64,000 nt of DNA from assembly GCF_000340375.1 (NCBI RefSeq), contig NZ_KB446647.1:143775-207774 (forward strand), in the 5' to 3' direction. Both the position numbers and the translations under genes were made by a program. The stretch is from Eggerthia catenaformis OT 569 = DSM 20559 (GTDB lineage: Bacteria; Bacillota_I; Bacilli_A; Erysipelotrichales; Coprobacillaceae). The notes beneath the pieces were generated by a model. It searched no databases. It saw nothing but the letters and a program-made list of their open reading frames with translations, and was not told the origin of the DNA. This document shows, piece after piece, positions 17,812 through 27,023 of the stretch; position 1 is the first letter of the stretch, and each line of letters starts with the position of its first letter.

Positions 17812-18741
17812 ATGATTAACAAGGAAAATTACTTACGAAATATTCCGATTGAATTAAGACAGTATAAACAATGGTTATGGTTTAAGAAAATTAGAAGAGT
17901 AGACTTGAAAGGCAAGGAAAAAATACTAAAGCTTCCTGTGAGTCCAATTACTTTAAAGTCAAGTAATTGGAATAATAAAGAAAACTGGGCAGACTTTGAA
18001 ACAGCAGTTAATAATATAGAGAGTAGTGGTTGTGACGGATTGTCTTTTGTGTTAAGCAGGGATGATCCGTTTGTGTGTATCGACTTGGACAATGTTGAGG
18101 AGAACATACTCAAGATGTTTCAGACTGACTTTAGTGATACCTACAAAGAAATATCACAGTCGGGAAAAGGTATACACATTTTTGTTCGGGGACAAATTGA
18201 AAAGAACTTTAATAACCAAATTGAAAAAGTGGAGATGTATCAAGAAAACAGATGTATTGCTATGACAGGTGATACTCATAAATTTGAGAACTCAGGTGTA
18301 GGGAAAGTTATTTCAAAGCAAAGCGAACTTGATAAATATTATAAGTTATTTGCACCAAAAGACAGTATTAGAAAAAAGATTTTGACTTATCAGAGGTCAA
18401 ACAGTGTTTCGGAAACCGATAAGGTTATAGAAACGATGTGCAGGTATAACGCAAGGGCAAGAGCATTGTTTGAAGGCTCATACACCAGCGGAGATACCAG
18501 TAAAGATGACTTTTCGTTACTTCTTTTTCTAAACAGTTTTACTCATGGAAATGCAGAAATGATGAAAGAATTATTTTTAAAATCTGCACTTAATCGCATT
18601 GGCGATCGCAGCAAAAGAAGAACGGAAAAAGGATATCTGAAATACTTGGAAGACAGTATTTCAAAAGCGATACAGGGAGGGAATAAGAGGTATTGGGATT
18701 ATAACTATCACAGAAGTAAAGGAGGGTATTCGCTTGAATAA
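17812..18741 (+). CDS. Primase-polymerase (PrimPol-type) of the mobile element
   Basis: A 309-residue protein. It opens with the phage/plasmid primase motif IPIELRQYKQWLWFK, followed by LPVSP, ENWADFETAV, DGLSFVLSRDDPFVCIDLD (catalytic acidic pair) and SQSGKGIHIFVRG. These are the marks of the bifunctional primase/polymerase N-terminal domain. The C-terminal part, DDFSLLLFLNSFTHGN, is the PriCT-like helical region. The stop overlaps the next gene's start by 8 bp. With the helicase that follows, it probably primes replication of the excised circular or transferred element. Confidence 0.85.
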   Translation: MINKENYLRNIPIELRQYKQWLWFKKIRRVDLKGKEKILKLPVSPITLKSSNWNNKENWADFETAVNNIESSGCDGLSFVLSRDDPFVCIDLDNVEENILKMFQTDFSDTYKEISQSGKGIHIFVRGQIEKNFNNQIEKVEMYQENRCIAMTGDTHKFENSGVGKVISKQSELDKYYKLFAPKDSIRKKILTYQRSNSVSETDKVIETMCRYNARARALFEGSYTSGDTSKDDFSLLLFLNSFTHGNAEMMKELFLKSALNRIGDRSKRRTEKGYLKYLEDSISKAIQGGNKRYWDYNYHRSKGGYSLE

Positions 18742-20125
18742 TTGGCTTAAATTTGATGATGTGGAGCTAAGCGATTATGTAGAACGAGAGCTTGAAATCA
18801 CAGAAAAAGGACAAGTCAAAAGTACAGCAACCAATCTGATTACTGTGCTTATAAATCCATGCTTTTGTAAAGAACAGGATATTTTGATGGGAAATATTTT
18901 TTTTGATACATGCAGCAGAACTGTTCAATTTTACGGTAGGCTGAAAGGAGAAAAAATTTCTGAACCTGAAATAAGAAATTGGAATGACCATATGACAAAT
19001 ATTCTTGGAGTTGAAATCGAAAGAGAATTTGGAATCAAATATGCTAAAAACAAAATTGAAGATGCCATTACCTTTGTTGCACATAAGAGAACCGTTAATT
19101 TACCTGCTATGTATATGAAATCATTAAGTTATGACGGAAAAGCCTATATTAAAAATCTTTTGTCTAAATATCTTGGAGCGGAAGATACAAAATTAAATGC
19201 TTGGATTATGGAACACATTTTAGTAGGCATGGTAAAGAGAGTTTTTAATCCCGGTTGTAAATTTGATGAACTTATGGTTCTTACAGGAATTCAAGGTGTG
19301 GGAAAGACCTCTTTTATAGAAAAACTTGCATTACTTCCTGAATGGTATTGCTCCTTAAATAATATCAAAGGTAAAGATGCGGTAAGCAATTTGGTGGGAA
19401 AGATTGTTGTTGAGCTTGAAGAATTTGTTGCTCTTAGAAATGCAAAAAGTGCCGATGAAGCGAAGCTGTTTATATCGGCAAGGACAAGCACAGTAAGACT
19501 TCCATATGAACGGTTTTCAACAGATGTAAAACGAACCTGCATATTAATTGCGACAACAAATGATGGAACATTTTTAGGGGATTTTTCCGGGGAAAGAAGA
19601 TATTTACCTGTTGAAGTTATGAAAGATAACATTCAGATTCCAATTATGTATGATACAGAAAAATTCTCCCAATTAGAGAAGATCAGCAGGAAAGAACATG
19701 AAAAAATGATTCATGATGATTTCAAAGGAGCAGTAGCAGAAGCTTTGTATATTTATGAAAACAATCTGCATGACTTTACCTTACCAAAAGAATTAAGGAA
19801 CGATTTAAATATTGTTATTCAAATGCACAAAAATGAAAATCGTCATGTTCAAAACTTTTATGATTTTATGGAATGGAAAACTACAAAGTCCGATAAATCG
19901 AATTTGTTGTGTTCTGCCGAGTTTACGAGCAGGTATCCTGAAACAAATGAAAAAGTGTTTTCAGAACTAATGGCAAACGAGATGTTAGATGAATGGAGAC
20001 TTGAACCATCTGTAAAAAGTAAGAAAGTAAGAATTGACGGAGTGGTTCGTGTTAGCAAGAAGTTTTATAAGAGAAATGAAAATACTGATTTTATTGAAGT
20101 TGATTCTACGGACATACCATTCTAA
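18734..20125 (+). CDS. Virulence-associated E (VapE)-type helicase of the mobile element
   Basis: A 463-residue protein starting at TTG 18734 behind GGAGGG. The superfamily 3-like ATPase core is clear: Walker A in LTGIQGVGKTSFIEKL (about residues 184-198), Walker B region KIVVELEEFVAL, then CILIATTNDGTFLGDFSGERRYLPVEV (sensor and arginine finger). It pairs with the overlapping primase gene as the replication module of the island. VapE proteins are common in integrative elements and phage satellites. Confidence 0.88.
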   Translation: MNNWLKFDDVELSDYVERELEITEKGQVKSTATNLITVLINPCFCKEQDILMGNIFFDTCSRTVQFYGRLKGEKISEPEIRNWNDHMTNILGVEIEREFGIKYAKNKIEDAITFVAHKRTVNLPAMYMKSLSYDGKAYIKNLLSKYLGAEDTKLNAWIMEHILVGMVKRVFNPGCKFDELMVLTGIQGVGKTSFIEKLALLPEWYCSLNNIKGKDAVSNLVGKIVVELEEFVALRNAKSADEAKLFISARTSTVRLPYERFSTDVKRTCILIATTNDGTFLGDFSGERRYLPVEVMKDNIQIPIMYDTEKFSQLEKISRKEHEKMIHDDFKGAVAEALYIYENNLHDFTLPKELRNDLNIVIQMHKNENRHVQNFYDFMEWKTTKSDKSNLLCSAEFTSRYPETNEKVFSELMANEMLDEWRLEPSVKSKKVRIDGVVRVSKKFYKRNENTDFIEVDSTDIPF

Positions 20126-20432
20126 GGGTTTTGAAAAAGTTCACTACCGCTACTTTGCTACCCGTATGACAAGGTAGTGAGGTAGTGGTAGCGACAACTT
20201 TCAAACTTTCATAAAAATCAGAGGAAATATTGAGAAGCATTTCTAAAGACTGAATCCCACTGTTTTTCTGTGATAGTTATAAGAGATTATTAGTAAAAGT
20301 ATTATTTTCAGTGAGATAGCAAGCATATACTTTTTGACCACAGTCGAAAAAGTAGGCTTGTAAGCTGGCAATTCAGCTTAATCAATTTTAGGGAGAACCC
20401 TAATACCCCGAAAAAGAAAGGAGTGATGATAA
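20126..20432 (+). other. Non-coding region, candidate oriT
   Basis: There is no gene in these 307 bp, directly before mobC and the relaxase gene. They contain structured repeats: AAGCTG/CAGCTT around a 6-base loop (20362-20379) and TTAGGG/CCCTAA around a 4-base loop (20388-20403), followed by TACCCCG. An imperfect CTACC/GGTAG-rich hairpin lies at about 20143-20205. This position and structure are typical of a transfer origin nicked by a MOBP-type relaxase; the exact nick site is not identified. Confidence 0.5.
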
Positions 20433-20813
20433 ATGTCAAAGATCGTTAATCGTAAAAACAACTGTACCGTTCACTTTATGGTGAATGAAGAAGATATGAA
20501 TGAGCTTAACCGAAGATTTGCATTGACCAATTTCAAAAGTAAAAGAGAGTTTTATAGAGATAGTATTTTCAAGAATAGAATTATCAGCATTGATTTATCC
20601 GGTGAGTTTAGAAAAGAACTCAGAGAGCTTTCTTCTCTTGTCAGTCGTAACTCAGCGAACCTAAATCAGATAGCGAAGGTGGTAAACACCACAGGAATTA
20701 TCTACAAAGATGATATTGAGAGCATCAAGAAAGCCTTGCAAGGTGAACTTCTTTTCTTGTCCGAGCTTCGAGAAAAAGTTTCGGATTATATCATCAATGA
20801 GGTAATCGGCTGA
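20433..20813 (+). CDS. mobC: MobC-like mobilisation accessory protein
   Basis: A 126-residue protein with an AAAGGAGTG ribosome site. The N-terminal half is a ribbon-helix-helix-like segment, VHFMVNEEDMNELNRRFALTN, followed by the MobC hallmark ELRELSSLVSRNSANLNQIAKVVNTTG. It would bind the origin of transfer and help the relaxase melt and nick. The stop codon overlaps the relaxase start (TGATG). The gene lies next to the candidate oriT. Confidence 0.85.
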   Translation: MSKIVNRKNNCTVHFMVNEEDMNELNRRFALTNFKSKREFYRDSIFKNRIISIDLSGEFRKELRELSSLVSRNSANLNQIAKVVNTTGIIYKDDIESIKKALQGELLFLSELREKVSDYIINEVIG

Positions 20814-22246
20814 TGGCTGTTACGAAGATACATCCGATTAAAACAACGCTGAAAAAAGCGATAGATTATATCTGCAATGGCGATAAAACCGATGATGAAA
20901 TCTATGTTACCACACATCTTTGCAGCAGAGAAAATGCTCATAAGGAATTTGAACTTACCAAGAAACAGTTTAAGTCGAGGACAAAGACTTTAGCCCATCA
21001 TTTAATCCAATCCTTTGTTCCGGAAGAAGTGAGCTTTGAAGAAGCACATAAAGTGGGAATCGAACTTTGCGAAAAGATTTTAGAGGGTAAATATGAATAT
21101 GTCTTAGCAACGCATATCGACAAAGATCATATCCACAATCACATAATTTTTAACTCCATAGATGTTGATGAGGGCAAAGTTTACCATTCCTACTATGACT
21201 CATATATGAATATCCGAAATCAGAGTGACAGGTTGTGCAAGGAACATAATTTATCGGTAATAGATGTTGAAACGCAAAAGGAAATCAACGAGATTAAGCG
21301 AAGAAAGTTCGTGAATTGGTATGACTGGAATGAAGATAAAAAAGGTAAAAGTTATAAATCAAGACTTCAATTTGATATGGATAGAGTAATTCAAAAAGCA
21401 ATAAATTGGGAACATTTTCTTAAAATAATGGAACAATATGGATATGAAATTAAGTTTGGAAAGTATATTGCTTTCAAACAGAAAAATCAGCAGAGATTTA
21501 CCAGAGCGAAAACCATAGGTGATAATTACACAGAAGAAAAAATCAAAGAAAGAATCCGAAATAAAGATAAAGAAATAGGAGAATTTATTGATAAAACCAA
21601 ATATGGAAATCAGGATTGGGTAGTTCATACCAACATGCAAGTAGCATCCAAAATTCTGTTAAAAATAAGAGATAAAGGCTTTAACTCTATGGAAGCATTG
21701 GAAAAAGGAATTCAAAAAATATCATTTCAAAAAAATGAATTGAAACAAGAATTTGATAAACTTTCATGGGAACAAAAGAGGATAAAGGAAGTGGTTAAGC
21801 ATATTCAAATCTGTATCAGCAAAAGAGAGCATTATCAGGGTTATCGCAAAAATCCGAATGATAAAATTTATATGATGATGAACCGAAAAGATATAGAAGC
21901 CTATCAGAAATCCTATGAGGAAATAGATATTTTTCTTAAGCAATTTCCGCATTTGAAAGATACTGTATTAGAAGGATTGAAGAAAAAATCAGGTAAAAAT
22001 CTTTTTAGGAAATTAAACGAGCATTCTAAAGAATTGCAAGCTAAACAAGAGGAGATAATCAAGAAACATAATTCATTATTAAAACAGTATGATGAATTGC
22101 AGCATCTGAAAGTTAATATGAATGAGTATCTTGGTAGGGATAAAACAGAGAAAAAGGAATCAGTTATTGGTGCAATTAGGAGACATCAGAGTGAGGAAAG
22201 AGAAAATACTAAGGGAAAGAATAAAATATCGAAAGAAGAAAGATAA
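20813..22246 (+). CDS. MOBP-type relaxase
   Basis: A 477-residue protein. The N-terminal relaxase domain has the candidate nucleophile tyrosine in KKAIDYICNGDKT and the metal-binding three-histidine motif in ATHIDKDHIHNHIIFNSID (residues of about 102-120). The C-terminal half is a long lysine/glutamate-rich coiled coil (residues of about 290-470), typical of Firmicutes mobilisable elements. It nicks oriT and pilots the strand during transfer. No type IV secretion genes or coupling protein occur in the island, so transfer must borrow another element's machinery. Confidence 0.9.
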   Translation: MAVTKIHPIKTTLKKAIDYICNGDKTDDEIYVTTHLCSRENAHKEFELTKKQFKSRTKTLAHHLIQSFVPEEVSFEEAHKVGIELCEKILEGKYEYVLATHIDKDHIHNHIIFNSIDVDEGKVYHSYYDSYMNIRNQSDRLCKEHNLSVIDVETQKEINEIKRRKFVNWYDWNEDKKGKSYKSRLQFDMDRVIQKAINWEHFLKIMEQYGYEIKFGKYIAFKQKNQQRFTRAKTIGDNYTEEKIKERIRNKDKEIGEFIDKTKYGNQDWVVHTNMQVASKILLKIRDKGFNSMEALEKGIQKISFQKNELKQEFDKLSWEQKRIKEVVKHIQICISKREHYQGYRKNPNDKIYMMMNRKDIEAYQKSYEEIDIFLKQFPHLKDTVLEGLKKKSGKNLFRKLNEHSKELQAKQEEIIKKHNSLLKQYDELQHLKVNMNEYLGRDKTEKKESVIGAIRRHQSEERENTKGKNKISKEER

Positions 22247-22353
22247 TTTTATGGTCGGTGTGATTTTATATTACACCGATTTTTGATGGAAAAAAATATG
22301 TATTTGTGGTATACTTTTATAAATATTATATTTACAAAAATAAAGGTGGAAAT

Positions 22354-22584
22354 ATGGCTATTAGTTACAATAGATTATGGAAGTTACTTATCGATAAAAA
22401 TATGACTAAAACAGATTTGAAAAATATTACAGGTATGAATTCTGTAACATTAGCTAATATGGGGAAAGATAGATATGTTAGCTTGAGAATGATAGATAAG
22501 ATTTGTGATGAATTAGATTGTGATGTAAATGATGTAATTGAACATATTGCAGATGAAAATTTTGAGAAAGGGAGTAAAGTATGA
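22354..22584 (+). CDS. Small Cro/CI-type HTH regulator (restriction-modification controller candidate)
   Basis: A 76-residue protein from ATG 22354, behind AAAGGTGG. The HTH runs NRLWKLLIDKNMTKTDLKNITGMNS through VNDVIEHI, a pattern shared by small YozG/Xre-type regulators. Its stop overlaps the methyltransferase start by 4 bp, suggesting that it controls the restriction-modification genes, as C proteins do. A clear paralogue opens the type I restriction locus of island 2 (30382-30591). Confidence 0.85.
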   Translation: MAISYNRLWKLLIDKNMTKTDLKNITGMNSVTLANMGKDRYVSLRMIDKICDELDCDVNDVIEHIADENFEKGSKV

Positions 22585-25118
22585 TACAAAATAAACCCAC
22601 GTATGTTTCGTTATTTTCCTCTGCGGGAGTAGGCTGTTATGGTTTTAAGCTTGAAGGTTTTGAATGTATAGCCACGAACGAGTTGCTGGAGAAAAGGCTA
22701 AATATACAAAAAATAAATAAAAAATGTAAATTTGAAAGTGGATATATTGCAGCAGATATAAAAGAAAATGCAACTAAAAATTTAATATATGGTGAAATTA
22801 AAAAGTGGGATAAGTTAGGGAATGATAGAGTTGATGTAGTTATAGCAACCCCACCATGCCAAGGAATGAGCGTTGCGAACCATAAGAAAAAAGATAAAGA
22901 GATTGAAAGAAATAGCTTAATAAAAGAAAGTGTGGATTTAATTAAAAATATAAATCCAAGATTTTTTGTGTTTGAAAATGTTGCTGCTTTTTGGAAAACT
23001 GGTTGTTTGGATAAAACAGGATGTGTTGTAACAATAGGTGAAATGATAACTGAAGAGTTAGGGGGATCTTATTTGATTCATAATGAAGTACTGAATTTTA
23101 AAAATTATGGCTCAAATTCTTCTAGAACTCGTACACTCGTGATTGGTGTTGACAAGAAGTTCTCTGATGACATTTCTGCTATTGAATTAATGCCTGATTA
23201 TACTGTTGAAAAAACATTGTTTGAAGTTATTGGCAATATGAAGAGTCTCAATTGGGGAGAGTATGATTCTGAGGATTTTTTTCATAGTTTCAGAACATAT
23301 CCTAAGCATATGCTGCCGTGGATAGAACATTTAGAAGAAGGACAAAGTGCATTTAATAATAAAAGTGACGAATTGAAACCTCATAGAATTGTTAATGGGG
23401 AATTAGTTATAAATAAGTCAAAGAATGCGGATAAATATACAAGACAAATCTACAACAAGGTAGCGCCGTGTATTCATACAAGAAATGATCAGATGGCAAG
23501 TCAAAATACAGTTCATCCTATCGATAACAGGGTTTTTTCAATTAGAGAACTAATGCGTATGATGACAATTCCAGATTCATTTAAATGGTTGGATTATGAT
23601 TTAAGTTATTTAAACCAATTATCTGTAGTAGAAAAACAGAAAATATCCAAAAAAGAAGAAATGAACATTAGACAGAGTATTGGGGAGGCTGTTCCTACGG
23701 CTATTTTTCAACAGATAGCAGCTAAAATTAAACAATTTCTTTTGTTACCAAAATTGACATATAGGGATATTAAAGAAATCATTGAAGAGAATAAACTTGA
23801 TGAAAATGGTAATTTAAAAAAATATTTGCATGAGAATAAAAATCGCTTAAGTTTGTCAACGTTATCGATGATAATTGAATATGCAAATGCAAAGCGACAA
23901 AAAAATTCTGCCTATTTTACGAATAAGCATATTGTCCAAGATATTTTTGAAAATTTACCAGAACTGGAAGCAGAAGAGATTAGTATTATAGAGCCATCTG
24001 TAGGTTCAGGAAATTTTCTTCCTTTTATTTTTAAGAAATATGCAAACAAAAAGCTTGTAAACCTTACACTTGTAGATATTGATGAATATGCAATAGAGAC
24101 ACTTAAAATTTTATATGATGAAAAAAATATACCTAGTAATTTTAAAATTAGATTTGTTTGTGATGATTATATGGACTATAGGCATGATAAAGTCGATTTA
24201 ATCATAGGTAATCCACCTTTCTCTAAAATTAGTGGTTCTTATAGAAATAAGTTACTTAAAAATAATTTTAATAAAAACTCTACAAACCTTGCAGAATTTA
24301 TTTTGGAGAAAGCAATTTCAAGTGCAAGGTATATATCTATGATTTTGCCGAAAACCATATTGAATACACCAGAGTTTAAAGATACAAGAGATTTGCTAAT
24401 CACAAATAGGATTGATAGCATAATTGATTTTGGTGAAAATGGATTCAAGGGAGTTCTTGTTGAAACTATTAATTTAGTTATAGATTGTAATCAGACTCCA
24501 ATGTATACAAAAATAATATCGACTACTTTAGGGATTTCGATAAATCAAAAAAGTAAATATATTTTCGATGATAATTTACCATACTGGATAATTTATAGAA
24601 ATGATTTTTTTGATGAAGTTTTTAGGAAAATGAAATTTGGAATTTTTGATGTTTTTAGAGATAGACAAATAACTAACGGAAATACTTCGTTAAACAGAAC
24701 TGATAAGTATCAAATCAGAGTGTTGAAATCTAGAAACATATTAGATACAGGAAAGATAGTTACAATAGAGGGATATGATTCTTTTATAGATATAGAAACC
24801 GTTTCAAAGCTAACTGTGAACAAATTTTTTAATGATACAGGAGTATATTTGACACCTAATATGACCTATAAACCACGCATTATAAAAAAAGATAAGGGAT
24901 ATGTTGTTAATGGTTCTGTAGCCGTATTAATTCCCAAAGAAGAAAATATAAATATAAATCAAAATCAATTGGATTATATTTCGAGTGATGAATTTAGAAA
25001 ATTTTATAGAATAGCAAGGAATTACCAAACTCGTTCCTTGAATGTTGATAAAACAAGTTGTTATTGGTTTGGGGTTAATACAGATTTAAAATTTGAAGCT
25101 GGAGGGAAAAATGATTAA
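22581..25118 (+). CDS. Bifunctional DNA methyltransferase: cytosine-C5 domain fused to adenine-N6 domain
   Basis: An 845-residue fusion. Residues of about 8-390 are a C5-cytosine methyltransferase: SLFSSAGVGCYGF (SAM site), the catalytic ATPPCQGMS, FVFENV, SRTRTLVIGV, and a motif IX/X region ending RQSIGEAVPTAIF. Residues of about 430-830 are an N6-adenine methyltransferase: SAYFTNKHIVQDIF, IIEPSVGSGNFLPF, and the catalytic LIIGNPPFSKI, followed by a target-recognition region. An m5C/m6A pair suits an asymmetric recognition site with a different modified base on each strand, as in the Alw26I/Eco31I/Esp3I type IIS group. It is the second gene of an HTH-MTase-unknown-HNH operon. Length and all catalytic motifs look intact. 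Confidence 0.88.
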   Translation: MIQNKPTYVSLFSSAGVGCYGFKLEGFECIATNELLEKRLNIQKINKKCKFESGYIAADIKENATKNLIYGEIKKWDKLGNDRVDVVIATPPCQGMSVANHKKKDKEIERNSLIKESVDLIKNINPRFFVFENVAAFWKTGCLDKTGCVVTIGEMITEELGGSYLIHNEVLNFKNYGSNSSRTRTLVIGVDKKFSDDISAIELMPDYTVEKTLFEVIGNMKSLNWGEYDSEDFFHSFRTYPKHMLPWIEHLEEGQSAFNNKSDELKPHRIVNGELVINKSKNADKYTRQIYNKVAPCIHTRNDQMASQNTVHPIDNRVFSIRELMRMMTIPDSFKWLDYDLSYLNQLSVVEKQKISKKEEMNIRQSIGEAVPTAIFQQIAAKIKQFLLLPKLTYRDIKEIIEENKLDENGNLKKYLHENKNRLSLSTLSMIIEYANAKRQKNSAYFTNKHIVQDIFENLPELEAEEISIIEPSVGSGNFLPFIFKKYANKKLVNLTLVDIDEYAIETLKILYDEKNIPSNFKIRFVCDDYMDYRHDKVDLIIGNPPFSKISGSYRNKLLKNNFNKNSTNLAEFILEKAISSARYISMILPKTILNTPEFKDTRDLLITNRIDSIIDFGENGFKGVLVETINLVIDCNQTPMYTKIISTTLGISINQKSKYIFDDNLPYWIIYRNDFFDEVFRKMKFGIFDVFRDRQITNGNTSLNRTDKYQIRVLKSRNILDTGKIVTIEGYDSFIDIETVSKLTVNKFFNDTGVYLTPNMTYKPRIIKKDKGYVVNGSVAVLIPKEENININQNQLDYISSDEFRKFYRIARNYQTRSLNVDKTSCYWFGVNTDLKFEAGGKND

Positions 25119-25617
25119 TCTTGATTTTACTACAGATAATCCACGTTGGGGTGAATCTGGGATAGAGTTTACTGATTTATTCGAATATGCCAAAACATTG
25201 GGATTTTTATCTAATATTAGACATTACAATGGGCATGGAGAGAATATAACAAAGTTTGATAATAGTATTAGTATTCATATAGAGGGAAATCATGTTGATG
25301 GTGCATGGGCTAAAGAATGTAGAATTCATTATTATAAAGATATGGAGATGCTTAATTATCATCTACATGATTTATGGAGGGTATCTAGTGCTGGAAGAGG
25401 GGATGCTATTACATGTAGAATAAATTCTAACAAATATATTAATCACTTAATAGCTGAGTATGATTTTTCAGTATATGATGCTGGATATAGCAGGAATGTT
25501 TTTCCAAATGAACGTGAGAGAATTATTAGTAGGCTTGAACAACAATTAATAGGGAAAACTACGGAAAGAGATATTTTATTAGCGATTGATTATTTTAATA
25601 TAGGATGGGAACTATGA
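25111..25617 (+). CDS. Hypothetical protein inside the type II restriction operon
   Basis: About 168 residues from ATG 25111 (GGAGGG ribosome site), overlapping the methyltransferase end by 8 bp and followed 15 bp later by the endonuclease gene. I do not recognise the family. It is soluble and mixed alpha/beta, with conserved-looking segments WGESGIEFTDLFEYAKTLGFL and HVDGAWAKECRIHYYKDMEML, and several His/Asp/Tyr residues. Tight coupling to both enzymes argues for a role in the restriction system, for example as a subunit, specificity aid or inhibitor. That is inference from position only. Confidence 0.65.
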   Translation: MINLDFTTDNPRWGESGIEFTDLFEYAKTLGFLSNIRHYNGHGENITKFDNSISIHIEGNHVDGAWAKECRIHYYKDMEMLNYHLHDLWRVSSAGRGDAITCRINSNKYINHLIAEYDFSVYDAGYSRNVFPNERERIISRLEQQLIGKTTERDILLAIDYFNIGWEL

Positions 25618-25632
25618 TGTTAGAGGTGTTAT

Positions 25633-26895
25633 ATGAGTTTGTATAATGAATTTTTAAGTCAATATGATTATGATATTAGGAAGTCTGGTGATGCACGATG
25701 GTTCGACCAGAAGTGTACATATGATGTGGTTTCTATAATTGCAGACTGTATAAATGAATATGTAGAAAATTCTAATTCTGAAGAATTTACTGTATCGGAT
25801 ATTTGGCATAGTGATTATGCAAGAGAAAATGTGGTTTCGATTTTTTCTAAGCCAGATCCCGAATTAAAAGCCGGAAATGAATATGATAAATATTTTGGGC
25901 AACCCATAAAACTTTTAGGTTATAGTCATGTGCTTAATGTGAGAAAAGAAAAAAATAGATATTATTATTCTATAAACAATCAAGAAATTTTGGATAAAAT
26001 AGCATTAAGACCCATGAACGCATTGAATTTCCTATACGAATATATTAGCAAAGTTTTATCGGACAGTGGATTAATGAAGTCATTTGAGGACTTCTTTAGA
26101 ATACAAACTAAGGATTCTTATAAAGAAGTGAGAGATAACTTTATAAGTTTTACAATTAACAATACAAAAATAAATGGCGAGACAGAATGTGGAAGAATTT
26201 TTACTAAGGTTATAAATCCGCTAGCGTTTAAACTAAAGAAATTAGGCACTGAAAAGGGAAGAATATCAAAGTTTGTAATTACATTGAATGATTTGCAATA
26301 TAATCGTTCTAATTGGAGAGATGAGTTGAGCGGTAAGGATAAGTCAGTAACAAGGTCAGAATATGAACCTACAGTAGCACAACTACAAGCGAGAGCTTTA
26401 GCAACATACACTGTTAATAAGGCTAAAAAGGCTGTGCGTAAATTTAATGATATATTCAATAATGGGCAATCAGAAGTATGTCAAAGTACAGAATTGGTTA
26501 AAGCAACACAAGCTCACCATATTTTTGCTCAGTCTGATTATCCTAGTATAGCAGATTTTATTGAGAATCTAATTATGCTTACACCAAATCAGCATTTTTC
26601 AATGGCTCATCCAAATAATAAAACGCAATATATTGACAAAGATTTTCAGTATGTTTGCTTGATAGCAAAATCAGCAAGAATTCATGACAATTTGACATCT
26701 GATAATGCTGATAAATTTTATGACTTTGATGATTATAAATATGTTCTCAATACAGGGTTAGAGACTGATGAATTTTCCTCGATAGAATATTTAGACTTTG
26801 CAAGTATCTTGGATAAAATAGACTATTTCTATTGTGATGAATTATTGAATAACAAATATAGTAATCTTATACAAGGTAATCGTCGAGTGGTTTAA
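25633..26895 (+). CDS. HNH-type restriction endonuclease, Alw26I/Eco31I/Esp3I-like
   Basis: A 420-residue protein. The C-terminal third carries a beta-beta-alpha-metal (HNH) nuclease site: a His-His pair in TQAHHIFAQSDYP, Asn in FIENLIMLTPNQH, and a final His in FSMAHPNN, at about residues 295-330. The N-terminal part, including RSGDARWFDQKCTYDVVSIIA and WHSDYARENVVSIF, would hold target recognition. Length, an HNH site, and pairing with an m5C plus m6A methyltransferase all fit the type IIS family named. The assignment is by pattern; cleavage specificity is unknown. Confidence 0.68.
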   Translation: MSLYNEFLSQYDYDIRKSGDARWFDQKCTYDVVSIIADCINEYVENSNSEEFTVSDIWHSDYARENVVSIFSKPDPELKAGNEYDKYFGQPIKLLGYSHVLNVRKEKNRYYYSINNQEILDKIALRPMNALNFLYEYISKVLSDSGLMKSFEDFFRIQTKDSYKEVRDNFISFTINNTKINGETECGRIFTKVINPLAFKLKKLGTEKGRISKFVITLNDLQYNRSNWRDELSGKDKSVTRSEYEPTVAQLQARALATYTVNKAKKAVRKFNDIFNNGQSEVCQSTELVKATQAHHIFAQSDYPSIADFIENLIMLTPNQHFSMAHPNNKTQYIDKDFQYVCLIAKSARIHDNLTSDNADKFYDFDDYKYVLNTGLETDEFSSIEYLDFASILDKIDYFYCDELLNNKYSNLIQGNRRVV

Positions 26896-27023
26896 TAAGT
26901 AAAGATTTAGGAATTACAATTAAGAGCCCAGAACAAGCTGCAACTTATGTAGATGAGAGCTATATAGATGCTCCAGTACTGGAGAGTATAAAACATAGAT
27001 ATTATATAGGAGACAAGAACAAC
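26896..27023 (+). other. Gap with a start-less coding-like frame before the RloC-like gene
   Basis: The frame of the downstream ATPase stays open back to about 26885. It encodes a protein-like stretch (GITIKSPEQAATYVDESYID, then VLESIKHRYYIGDKNN) with no ATG, GTG or TTG. The AGGAG at 27008 supports ATG 27024 as the real start. The upstream frame may be the remains of a displaced gene end or a frameshifted endonuclease tail. Confidence 0.4.
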
